Shown here: positions 50,104 through 57,892 of the stretch, in pieces
Position numbering within the stretch: the stretch's first letter is position 1
How the letters are laid out: each line of letters begins with the position of its first letter
DNA from: Leptodesmis sichuanensis A121
GTDB taxonomy: Bacteria; Cyanobacteriota; Cyanobacteriia; Leptolyngbyales; Leptolyngbyaceae
Direction of reading: 5' to 3'
NCBI RefSeq assembly: GCF_021379005.1
Contig: NZ_CP075171.1
Coordinates: 1,178,001 to 1,242,000, forward strand
DNA length: 64,000 nt
Notes under the pieces: model-generated
The model's database searches: none
Told to the model about the DNA's origin: nothing
The model's input: the letters and a program-made list of their open reading frames with translations, nothing else
Made by a program: the position numbers and the translations under genes

Positions 50104-50408
50104 ATGAGCCGGGTCTGTCGGATTACGCCTCGCGCCAGTCGAGATATTGAAGCGATCGCAGACTATCTGGCTACCCAAGGCGATTTGACTCATGCCGAAC
50201 AGTTCCTAAAGGGCATTGATTCAACCCTTCAACGGATTCTCAATTTCCTCAAATTGGACGCAAACGAGATGAACTCTATCCTGGCTCACGTAGTCTGTCC
50301 TACAAACAATTCCTCATCTTCTACCGCCTGCTCAACGATGATATTGAAGTTCTCAGAGTGATGAGTGGCTATCAAGATTTGACGGCTTTGTTTGATGATT
50401 CTCCTTAA
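50104..50408 (+). pseudogene. ParE-like toxin with frameshift
   Basis: The ATG overlaps the antitoxin stop (ATGA). The reading begins VCRITPRASRDIEAIADYLA and LKGIDSTLQRILNF. Near 50249 one C appears to be missing; in the next frame the text continues PQIGRKRDELYPGSRSLSYK, then QFLIFYRLLNDDIEVLRVM to the TAA at 50406-50408. That is the conserved second half of ParE/RelE-type toxins (DNA gyrase poison or RNase class). Unshifted, the product ends at 50361 in unrelated sequence, so the toxin should be dead. Confidence 0.88.
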
Positions 50409-52464
50409 GTGCAATACAACTAATCCGCTGCTGTCGTCTAGATTTGACTAACTTCACCTGATACGGATCAGCGTCCTTGCGCCACACTACGCGATGTCCC
50501 TTGACCTCGGCACAATGTTCCTCCAGGCATTTTTGCCACCCCTGGCGATCGTAAATGGCTCCCAAATCATCTAGTAAGCCCCAATCGGTTTCCTGGCGGG
50601 TCAATTTGGCGAACTTTTCGTAGAGGGGATAGTCGGCTGTCACCATCAAATCCTTCTGGTGCAGGAGGGGGGGGTTATCGTCTGGGTCATAATCCCGATA
50701 GTGGACGTGCAGGTCTCGCAGGTCGATTTGCATACTGGTGTGGAGCGCCGGGTGGGGGTCTGTATCGAAGTCGGGATAGAACAGGTAGGAAATCCTGGGT
50801 TGACGGAAGTGGAACTTGACGACATTGGCTTCCTGAGGACGACCGATCGTGCGAGAAGCGCAACCTTCGTAGAGCCGCAGCAGCGGGTCGAGTACCTCGA
50901 TCGCCGATATATGTACCCACAGGGAATTGGGTCGCTTCTGCCCGATGGCACTTTGCTTGCAGCGTTCTGCAATCACGTTCAAATTACCCAGGCTCATCAA
51001 CATCAGGTCTGCCGCTGCGCAGGCTTGCTGATAGCTCCCGAACAGGCTCTTGATGTCATTCTGCACTACTGGGGTGAGATCCCGTAGCTTAGGACGGCGA
51101 CCAAAGTGGCTTAACGCCAGGTAAACCAACAGGTCATGACGACGGCGATCGCTGATGGCATCCCACTCCTGCGGGTTCGTGGCTTGCAGCACGATCTGGA
51201 AGGCCCGCCGCAGCGTGCCAAATTCAGTATTAAGGACTGCTGCTTCAGGCAGTTCTTCTAAGGTTGGCAGTCGTCCCCGTTCGGTAAAGAAGGTCATCAA
51301 CGGAGTGAGCAGTTCCTTGTAATCCTCAAACCGCTTGTTCGCCAGTTGAACTTTGGGAACGCTGACCCGCGATCGAAATCGGGAGGCCCGAAAAGTCTGA
51401 GCCTGGGCCTCGTCTCGAAACACAAAATAGATCCCTAACCCGGCTGGAACGGAATCGACTCCCAGCACCTGGTCAATGTAAAGCTTCAGTTCTTCCTGGT
51501 CATAGTACTTCTGAAAGGTGTTGCGGCTGGTAATCACCCCATCCCCATAGGCAATCTGGCTATTTCCCTGGGCGATCAGTACCTGAGCGGCAACGATCAG
51601 CATCTGCCGGGTTAACTCCCAGGCTTTGATTAATGCTTGCCGCCGCTCGGCCTGCGATTCAATCACATTGATGACATAGCCGAGGTTAACGACATCCGCC
51701 GCAACCAGAGATGCATCCGGGCGGTAGTAGGGATCCCAGCCGGAACTCTCGCAACCGAGCTTAGCAACCCGATCGATATCGCTTCCCTGCCCGCAGCCGT
51801 AGTCGAAGAACGTCATCCCCTGGTGCAGCAGCCCCGCTTCTAATGCCAGACGCACGGGTTTAGAGAAATCGTTGCGACTGATAGCAGCCTTGTGGCGATC
51901 GATCTTGACCTGAGTAGACGGGGCATTGAGGAGGGAGCGATGCACCAGCGTATGCCCCTGAAACGTTACTTTGAATTGAGCTAAGCGTTCTTCCCAAGCC
52001 AAGCGTGTTCCGATCGCCCGTGGATGATCCAATAACCCCAAAGCTTCTTCCTGACGAGTCAGGGCAGCGAACTGCTGATAGTGAGGATAGTCCGGCGTAA
52101 CAAAGGTTTCTTTGCGATGGAGAATAAAAGGGTTTTCGGAATCGCTGTAATCTCGAAAATTCACCTCATGACTTTGCAGGTTCACCTGAATGCTGACTTG
52201 AAGCGCAGGGTGCGGATCGCTATCAAACTCTGGATATAGCAGATAAGAGATGCTCGGCTGCTTCAGCTTGAATTTAACGAGCGTGATCCCTTCTGGGTGG
52301 GCAGCCATCTCCCTGGCTGCGCACTCGTACCCCTGGAGCAGCGGATCTAGCGATTCTAAGGCTGAGACATGGACATATAAGGCATCCGGCAGAAGCTTAC
52401 CCACCTTGCTGCGCTGGCAGGTAACGGCGATCGCATCCCAATCACTGCTGCAACTCGAAATCAT
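50353..52464 (-). CDS. DNA phosphorothioation-associated putative methyltransferase, with duplicated flanking domain
   Basis: I chose the ATG at 52464, which overlaps the stop of the upstream nuclease gene (ATGA), giving 703 residues. The centre (about 200-360) is a SAM-dependent methyltransferase-like domain with motif I FDYGCGQGSD at 220-229, then GYVINVIESQAERRQALIKA and YGDGVITSRNTFQKYY. This is the family found beside Dnd/Ssp phosphorothioation genes (TIGR04096 type). A domain of about 165 residues occurs twice: 13-177 and 497-663 (LYPEFDSDPHPALQVSIQVN and FYPDFDTDPHPALHTSMQID). As I remember it, the usual family order is methyltransferase then one C-terminal copy; the N-terminal copy looks like a fusion. 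Methyl target unknown. Confidence 0.85.
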   Translation of the reverse strand: MISSCSSDWDAIAVTCQRSKVGKLLPDALYVHVSALESLDPLLQGYECAAREMAAHPEGITLVKFKLKQPSISYLLYPEFDSDPHPALQVSIQVNLQSHEVNFRDYSDSENPFILHRKETFVTPDYPHYQQFAALTRQEEALGLLDHPRAIGTRLAWEERLAQFKVTFQGHTLVHRSLLNAPSTQVKIDRHKAAISRNDFSKPVRLALEAGLLHQGMTFFDYGCGQGSDIDRVAKLGCESSGWDPYYRPDASLVAADVVNLGYVINVIESQAERRQALIKAWELTRQMLIVAAQVLIAQGNSQIAYGDGVITSRNTFQKYYDQEELKLYIDQVLGVDSVPAGLGIYFVFRDEAQAQTFRASRFRSRVSVPKVQLANKRFEDYKELLTPLMTFFTERGRLPTLEELPEAAVLNTEFGTLRRAFQIVLQATNPQEWDAISDRRRHDLLVYLALSHFGRRPKLRDLTPVVQNDIKSLFGSYQQACAAADLMLMSLGNLNVIAERCKQSAIGQKRPNSLWVHISAIEVLDPLLRLYEGCASRTIGRPQEANVVKFHFRQPRISYLFYPDFDTDPHPALHTSMQIDLRDLHVHYRDYDPDDNPPLLHQKDLMVTADYPLYEKFAKLTRQETDWGLLDDLGAIYDRQGWQKCLEEHCAEVKGHRVVWRKDADPYQVKLVKSRRQQRISCIALKENHQTKPSNLDSHSSL

Positions 52465-53093
52465 GGTAGAAGGGTCGCGCCAATCCGCTTCAGAATACTC
52501 AGCACAGCGTAAAGCTCTTGCCCAGGATTGTCCATAGAAAATCGGCGAGACAGGGCATATTGAGGAGGTTGCCCTGACATCAACTGAATAAACAGAAACT
52601 CGCATCCATTGGTAGAAAGCCCAAACAAAGGATAATCGCATGTAGGGCAACCCATCATGTAGGCTAATGCTTGAGGCAACGCTTCCATCACATCAAACCG
52701 GGTGCGTTTGGATTCGATCACCAAAATCCAGAGTTTGTTTTTTACGACCAGAACATCAATCCTGCCTTTGACCAGGGTATGTTCATCAGTTTCTGCCTGA
52801 ATGGGAATTGAAATGTCAAACTCAATGTCTACGTCAAATGGAGGCTGATAGAACCCGGCTAAATCGAGCAGAGGCGAAACCACCACCATATTGACCAGTC
52901 CTTCTGCCAGCGATCGCTCAGACAGGTAGGCATAGTTGGTTTGCACCCGGTCTAAGATTTGGCGCTCTAAATCGGATGGTTCAGGAAAGGGGGGCTGCCA
53001 TTCAGCGACCGTCGTACCGTTGACCTGGACTAAGCCAAACTGCTGTTTCACCTGGCGTAGGGTGAGATCGCTGGCAGAAATTGCGGGTGTCAT
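52461..53093 (-). CDS. PD-(D/E)XK nuclease-like protein coupled to the methyltransferase
   Basis: This protein has 210 residues. RIDVLVVKNKLWILVIESKR supplies the D...E-x-K centre of restriction-like nucleases (type I R-subunit N-terminal type), followed by a helix LPQALAYMMG often seen in that fold. Its stop overlaps the methyltransferase start by 4 bp (ATGA), implying translational coupling and joint function. It could be a nuclease acting on DNA unless modified, or part of modification itself; which cannot be told from sequence. Confidence 0.78.
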   Translation of the reverse strand: MTPAISASDLTLRQVKQQFGLVQVNGTTVAEWQPPFPEPSDLERQILDRVQTNYAYLSERSLAEGLVNMVVVSPLLDLAGFYQPPFDVDIEFDISIPIQAETDEHTLVKGRIDVLVVKNKLWILVIESKRTRFDVMEALPQALAYMMGCPTCDYPLFGLSTNGCEFLFIQLMSGQPPQYALSRRFSMDNPGQELYAVLSILKRIGATLLP

Positions 53094-53263
53094 GGCAAAA
53101 CAATGCCTAGAGGGCCTGGATGGACACTTATTTTAGAGGATCAACATAATTATGTCTGACTAAGCATTCTGTCTAACGGTGAAGTTGTGCGGCGGCAGAT
53201 AACCTCGAACTCCCACCGATAACCTCTGTACCGTCCGCACCAACGCATTGTTGGGCTGCGCTG

Positions 53264-53647
53264 CTACATAACATTAACTGAGTAGGCACGAACTGCTGTA
53301 TCCACTGTCGCAATTGTCAAACCATTTTGTAAAGCTTGACAAATAAGCATCCTGTCAAACGGATCACGATGTAATGGTGGTAATTTAGCCAATTGAATCA
53401 CGCTACTTTCATCAAGAGGAAGACTGGCAATTTGATGAAGATCGCGCTGTTTGGGTAAATATGTTTTGGGATGCTCCGGCAGAGGTAGTTTACCCAACTG
53501 GTACTTGACAATTGCTTCCCAGACTGAAACTGCGCTCAGATAGACCTCATTGTCTGGATCACGAATTGCATCCCGAACATCTGTTGACAACTGGGTATCG
53601 CCACTGATGAACCATAAAAAGATGTGCGTATCTAGCAGAATCCTCAT
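53264..53647 (-). CDS. VapC-type PIN-domain toxin
   Basis: This protein has 127 residues. The PIN RNase acidic residues are in place: LLDTHIFLWF (Asp6), VWEAIVK (Glu), HRDPFDRMLI (Asp) and TIATVDTAV (Asp). It should cleave RNA when free of antitoxin. It belongs to the PIN subgroup usually paired with Phd/YefM antitoxins; the antitoxin gene lies just upstream with a 4-bp overlap. It appears intact. Confidence 0.93.
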   Translation of the reverse strand: MRILLDTHIFLWFISGDTQLSTDVRDAIRDPDNEVYLSAVSVWEAIVKYQLGKLPLPEHPKTYLPKQRDLHQIASLPLDESSVIQLAKLPPLHRDPFDRMLICQALQNGLTIATVDTAVRAYSVNVM

Positions 53648-53880
53648 TTGCCCTCGAATGCACTGAGAAGATCTTCTGGCAAAGGAGCATCAAAATCATC
53701 TGGAACGGTAAACTCGCCTGCACACAAACCAAATGGTCGCAATTGTTTACTACTGGCAATAGGTCTAAGTTCAGCGATCGGTTTATTAGATCGGATAATT
53801 ACCAGGACCTCACCTGCCTCAACACGCTGAAGATACTTTAATGGGTCACGCTGGATTTCATCAACAGTCACATTCGACAT
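53644..53880 (-). CDS. Phd/YefM-type antitoxin
   Basis: This protein has 78 residues. The N-terminal Phd fold is seen in EIQRDPLKYLQRVEAGEVLVI then KPIAELRPI, which would bind its own operator. The C-terminal part (FTVPDDFDAPLPEDLLSAFEG) is the toxin-neutralising tail seen in partners of this PIN group. First gene of the pair; ATGA overlap with the toxin. Confidence 0.92.
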   Translation of the reverse strand: MSNVTVDEIQRDPLKYLQRVEAGEVLVIIRSNKPIAELRPIASSKQLRPFGLCAGEFTVPDDFDAPLPEDLLSAFEGK

Positions 53881-53934
53881 TGGCTTACCTCAGTGTAAGT
53901 TTAGGTTTGATAGATGAACTTTATTGAAAATGGA

Positions 53935-55773
53935 TTATTGTATAGATTCAAGAACAGAACGGATTTGCATTGATAGATCGCGGATTGTCTCAATTGCCTT
54001 CCGAAATCTATTGGTACGACCTGTAATAGAAGAACGACGGGCAGCAAATTCATTAGCAGCCTCCCTTGCTTTGACCTGCTCCAGCATTGAAAAATATTTT
54101 GTACTTACTACTACTTCTAAATCTTTCTCAAGTTCTAACATTTGAGCGATTAAGATTTGCCAGACTGCTTCTGCAACTTCTTCACGAAACTCAACAGTCT
54201 TCTGAATATAATGTTTCTCCAAAGTTATTCTTATTTGATTTGTACGCTCTTTCATATCTTCTGGTCGAACAGACTCAGCCGCGTTGTTTATGCGATGGAT
54301 CTGTGTTCGGGCAGCTTTTTCAAGTCCTTCTAATATCTCATTACCCTGGCTCTTCTTGTTAAAGAGAGAGTTATTGACTGGCTTATATACTAATAACTCA
54401 TCTAGTCGAGCAGCCCTTTCCATTACTACTCCGTCAACGTTGCCTTGAAAGCGAGTCTTCAGATTTTGCATTATTGCTTGAAAAGCAGTAGACACGTCAG
54501 CATCATGTTCAACATCCGCATAAAATTCGTCTAGTAAGTTATTTATTCTTTCTATCAGTTGATTTACGACAATATTTACTTGCTGCCTAACTATTTCTAG
54601 GAAGCGTTGTTTTAATAACTGATTGAGATTGTCTACCACTTTCATTTCAATCTCGAAGTAATATGGATACTTACGCAGATAATTATCTGAAATGATACGT
54701 GTATAAACTTTATAGGCATCAGTGCGATCCCCTTCCTTAATCTCTTGTCTCAGAGTTTCTTCTAATTCCTTAGATTGGGACTGATCTGTGAACATCGTAC
54801 GTCGAGCATTTGCTACTTGATCACGAATATCACGCAAACTGTCTCCTAGTTCTTTCTTACGTTTACTTACATGCTCTGCTGTAAGTCGTCTTGTTTCATC
54901 TCTTTCACTTTGCTGTAACTCACCTTGAATTAAGGATTCATCAGCATCTTTTCGAGTTCCCAGGTAGTACAGAACTGGCTGGCAAAAGTTTTGCTCAGCA
55001 TTTGTAATCGTAGTTTCTAAAGTCACCTTGCGTAGGTTCTCATTGAGAAACTCTAGAACACTGCCTCGCAAGGAGGGAATTTGACTTTCTTGAAAAGCTG
55101 CCTCATGCCTGCCACCGTATCGAGAAGACAAGACATCATCGTAATCTGAAAAATGTTGCTGAAGCTTTGAATCAGATGGCGATTCTCCCTTTTCAGCTAA
55201 TTGAGCTAAAAGACCATGAAGCGCATTCGTCGTGAAAAAATTGTAGTCACCTGGAACAGCAAACTCTTCCATTTTTTCCCGAAAGTTAGCAAGAGAAGAT
55301 TGCTGTTGTTGGGCAGTTAAAGAATCCCACCGATTTAGTACCCAGAAAGTTTTCCGAGTAATTTGGGACTCCCCTGCGCGAATTTTCTCCATAATTTCCA
55401 TTTCATCTCGATCAAATAATCGATTTGCGTTGAGGTAATGAATTTTGGCGTACTCGTCCCCAGAAGTGCTGCGCACATAAGTAGGAACTGCCGTAGTGAC
55501 TTCCGTTGACTCTGGCAACAAATATCGACCAAGAAAAGCATTGATGAGAGAGGACTTTCCAGCACTAAATCCACCCACAAATGCAATCGTGAGATTTGGA
55601 TTTCGCAAACGGGAAATATCACGATCAAGAAGAGCAAGCTTCTGTCCTGTCTCTTGAGGTAACTCATTGAAAAAGGCAGCATCTCTGTACTTAAGATCGT
55701 CATAAACTGCTTTAAGTTCTGTAAGGTGGGTTAAGAGCTTTTGACGATTTTGCTGATATAGAGATGCATCCAT
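53935..55773 (-). CDS. Dynamin-like GTPase lacking the G3 motif
   Basis: This protein has 612 residues. G1 is GGFSAGKSSLINAFLG, G2 Thr lies in TEVTTAVPTYV, and G4 is VLNRWDSL. Between LFDRDEMEIMEKIR and the G4 strand only about ten residues remain, where bacterial dynamins carry a long segment with the G3 DxPG motif (VDTPGL). An in-frame internal deletion is likely, and GTP hydrolysis is doubtful. The remaining two thirds are helical/coiled (stalk-like). Relatives act in membrane remodelling, some in phage or stress defence. Its DNA is clearly more A/T-rich than its neighbours, a sign of transfer. Monocistronic, with palindromes upstream. Confidence 0.85.
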   Translation of the reverse strand: MDASLYQQNRQKLLTHLTELKAVYDDLKYRDAAFFNELPQETGQKLALLDRDISRLRNPNLTIAFVGGFSAGKSSLINAFLGRYLLPESTEVTTAVPTYVRSTSGDEYAKIHYLNANRLFDRDEMEIMEKIRAGESQITRKTFWVLNRWDSLTAQQQQSSLANFREKMEEFAVPGDYNFFTTNALHGLLAQLAEKGESPSDSKLQQHFSDYDDVLSSRYGGRHEAAFQESQIPSLRGSVLEFLNENLRKVTLETTITNAEQNFCQPVLYYLGTRKDADESLIQGELQQSERDETRRLTAEHVSKRKKELGDSLRDIRDQVANARRTMFTDQSQSKELEETLRQEIKEGDRTDAYKVYTRIISDNYLRKYPYYFEIEMKVVDNLNQLLKQRFLEIVRQQVNIVVNQLIERINNLLDEFYADVEHDADVSTAFQAIMQNLKTRFQGNVDGVVMERAARLDELLVYKPVNNSLFNKKSQGNEILEGLEKAARTQIHRINNAAESVRPEDMKERTNQIRITLEKHYIQKTVEFREEVAEAVWQILIAQMLELEKDLEVVVSTKYFSMLEQVKAREAANEFAARRSSITGRTNRFRKAIETIRDLSMQIRSVLESIQ

Positions 55774-55871
55774 AGACTGTTTCCTGCTTTACGTCTCAAA
55801 TCCGTAGCTTGATTACCAGTATAAGCTATCCAAAAAATAAAGCCTGTTAGAAGGCTAGTGTTCCGTCAGGA

Positions 55872-55955
55872 AAATTTTGACGGGTCGCAGACCCTCAAAA
55901 TTTAACTCCAATCAGCCTTTCAGTATTCAGTTACCTGTCAAATTTAATTTGACAG
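55872..55955. repeat. Two adjacent palindromes upstream of the dynamin gene
   Basis: AAATTTTGACGGGTC pairs with GACCCTCAAAATTT (55872-55903, one bulge), and CTGTCAAATT pairs with AATTTGACAG (55935-55955, perfect 10-bp arms). They lie between the dynamin gene start and the IS66 element and may be repeat copies or a bidirectional terminator for readthrough. Confidence 0.6.
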
Positions 55956-55965
55956 ACCACTAGAT

Positions 55966-57544
55966 GTAATTAGTCACCGCAACAAGTCGGAGCTATTGCG
56001 AATGAGGGAAAAATGGGTAGAGTAAGAGGTATGACGATTCAGCCACCCTCAGAATTCAACCTCACGGCGAACGACCCCGAAGCCCAAGGAGCGAGATATT
56101 GGTACGAGCGCTATTGCGAGCAACTCGCTGAGACCGAGCGGCTCAAGCAACGGGTGAAAGAGCTCGAGGAACAGTTTGAGACATTGAGCGAGAAACTCAA
56201 GAAGGTAACTGGGCGCACCAGTGAAACGAGTTCTCAGCCGCCCTCTGCGGATGGCCCGAAGAAACCGAACCGAGATAAACAAAAGCCCCAACGAAAACGC
56301 GGCCCCAAATACAACCACCCCGGCACAACGCGCCATGGGTTCGGCTGGATCAATCACGCCAAGTTACTCGCGGTGCAGAGCTGCCCGATTTGCGGCAGTG
56401 CCGTCGAGCGCCAAGCCCAAGGCACCAAACGCCAGCAAGTCGCTGACCTGGTGCCGGACCTCGTCCAGGTGTGGGAGTACGAGCGCCCCTTGTATCGGTG
56501 TTCGGCCTGCGGATGGCAGGGCTATCAGGACTTGCCGCTGGGATGCCGAGAAGGGTTTAGCTATGGGGGACGACTGAGTAGTGTGGTGGGCTGGTTAGGG
56601 TATGGGGGCAACCTATCCTGGTCAAAACAGCGCTATGTGGTCGAAGGCATCTTTGGTATCCCAATGTCTCAGGGCAGCTTAGCCAAACTCCATCAGTGGT
56701 TTTGTGAGGCGCTACAACCCGCCTACGAGCAATGGTGGGAATGGATTCAACAGCCGGGCGTGCGCTGTGTCGATGAGACCAGCTATCGCTTAAACGGGAT
56801 GAATCATTGGCTTTGGATTGCCACTGCACCGGAATGCTGCGTCCTGTTCTTTGCCCCCACCCGCAGTTCAGCCGAGGTCAAGGCGCTGTTGGGCGAGGAC
56901 TTCGCGGGCGTCCTCAGTAGCGACTGCTGGTCGGCCTATAGACCGCAATCGGCCGGGGCAAAACAGACGTGCTGGGCACACCTGGAGCGGGAATTAAAAG
57001 CATTGACCACTTCTCGCTTCCCGGAAAATCGGGAGTTCGCCCACCGGGTCTTCCCCATCATCCACACCGCCCGGCAGGCCCACCGGGACTATCATCAGGG
57101 GCAGCTCGGTCTGAGTGAACTTCAAGCCCTCAGGCCCATCTTGGAAGCCGAGTTAGCCGATGTGCTGGAGCATCCCCTCAAGGGGCGTTGGGCTGCTGAT
57201 TCCCAAGCCTTGAGCAACCGGTTTCGCAGGCATTGGTCAGATTGGTTTACGTTTCTCACGCGTCCTGAGGTTGACCCTGACAACAATGACGCTGAGCGAG
57301 GCTTACGACCGGTAGTGATTCATCGCAAAGTTACCGGCGGGGCCTGCAGTGATTGGGGCGCTCAGCTCGTCGCGATGATGTTCAGCTTTCTCGAATCGAT
57401 GCGCCGTCAGGGTAAAAACGCTGTCGACCAGCTCTTTGAGCTCATCGCCTCGTCGGGGTGCTCGCCCCCTGCTTTGTTACCAGGGTAAGTCTACAGCGTC
57501 AGAGGCTTTCTCATTAAGCCTCTGCTATTGCGGTGACCAGTTAC
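55966..57544 (+). mobile_element. IS66-family element, about 1.58 kb
   Basis: The terminal inverted repeats begin GTAA as in this family: GTAATTAGTCACCGCAAC at the left, and from the right GTAACTGGTCACCGCAAT. The 8-bp flanks (cactagat and ggttagat) match at only five of eight positions, so the duplication has decayed or the ends are slightly off. It contains only a TnpC-type gene, as in the single-gene IS66 subgroup. Confidence 0.82.
56013..57488 (+). CDS. IS66-family transposase (TnpC type)
   Basis: This protein has up to 491 residues; an ATG at 56031 (MTIQPPSEFNL) may be the real start. It has an N-terminal coiled coil (TERLKQRVKELEEQFETLSE), a Pro/Lys-rich linker, a zinc-binding region (CPICGSAVERQ and CSACGWQG), then the DDE core: CVDETSYRLNG, LSSDCWSAYR and the late DPDNNDAERGLRPVVIHRK. 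The motifs and length are complete, so it is probably functional. tnpA and tnpB are absent. Confidence 0.94.
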   Translation: MGRVRGMTIQPPSEFNLTANDPEAQGARYWYERYCEQLAETERLKQRVKELEEQFETLSEKLKKVTGRTSETSSQPPSADGPKKPNRDKQKPQRKRGPKYNHPGTTRHGFGWINHAKLLAVQSCPICGSAVERQAQGTKRQQVADLVPDLVQVWEYERPLYRCSACGWQGYQDLPLGCREGFSYGGRLSSVVGWLGYGGNLSWSKQRYVVEGIFGIPMSQGSLAKLHQWFCEALQPAYEQWWEWIQQPGVRCVDETSYRLNGMNHWLWIATAPECCVLFFAPTRSSAEVKALLGEDFAGVLSSDCWSAYRPQSAGAKQTCWAHLERELKALTTSRFPENREFAHRVFPIIHTARQAHRDYHQGQLGLSELQALRPILEAELADVLEHPLKGRWAADSQALSNRFRRHWSDWFTFLTRPEVDPDNNDAERGLRPVVIHRKVTGGACSDWGAQLVAMMFSFLESMRRQGKNAVDQLFELIASSGCSPPALLPG

Positions 57545-57892
57545 GGTTAGATGTCTTTCCTTTCCTCACAAGTTTCCAGAAACTTAAATCCTAACCATTT
57601 CGCAAGCAACCTTGAATCACTGTCATACAGATAACCTTCAGGCTAATGCGCCTACCAAAAGACTAAGCAGCCCAACTAAGCAATAGTTCCAAAAAGCATA
57701 GACAAGCAAGTTATGCCGATTCCTTTATCTACCTTGGATGTCTAATGATGTCAATAAATTGATGTCAATAAATTCAGTCTGATTTAGAGGCGCGTCTTCA
57801 TATGTGGAGTTGCATAACAGATGCTTGCTATGGCTAGAGCTTTCCAGTACGCTCTGGATCGTAGGAAGTGAGTATATTTGTTCTATAAAACT
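57545..57892. other. Upstream region of the DUF4007 operon
   Basis: There is no gene in this 348-bp stretch. It has a perfect tandem duplication of TGATGTCAATAAAT (57746-57759 and 57760-57773), which lies where an operator could sit ahead of the operon. A defence-operon promoter here is inference. Confidence 0.5.

Larger units (their letters stand above)
48438..50107 (+). pseudogene. ParD-like antitoxin gene split by an IS256 insertion
   Basis: The 5' part (48438-48486) reads MSLPLPPDLQQFADRQ. The 3' part (49893-50107) reads IASGKYTSLDEMMLAGLRIL and onward to RQRLRQRHSGA. Removing the IS (48487-49884) and one copy of the 8-bp target duplication TCGCCAGA joins them in frame into an 87-residue ribbon-helix-helix antitoxin of the ParD/CopG type, which would bind operator DNA and neutralise a ParE toxin. 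The downstream toxin gene overlaps its stop (ATGA). As it stands the antitoxin cannot be made whole. Confidence 0.92.

Noticed and set aside
55958-57552. Exact 8-bp target duplication for the IS66 element
   Set aside because: The flanks agree at only five of eight bases, so I do not claim a clean duplication.
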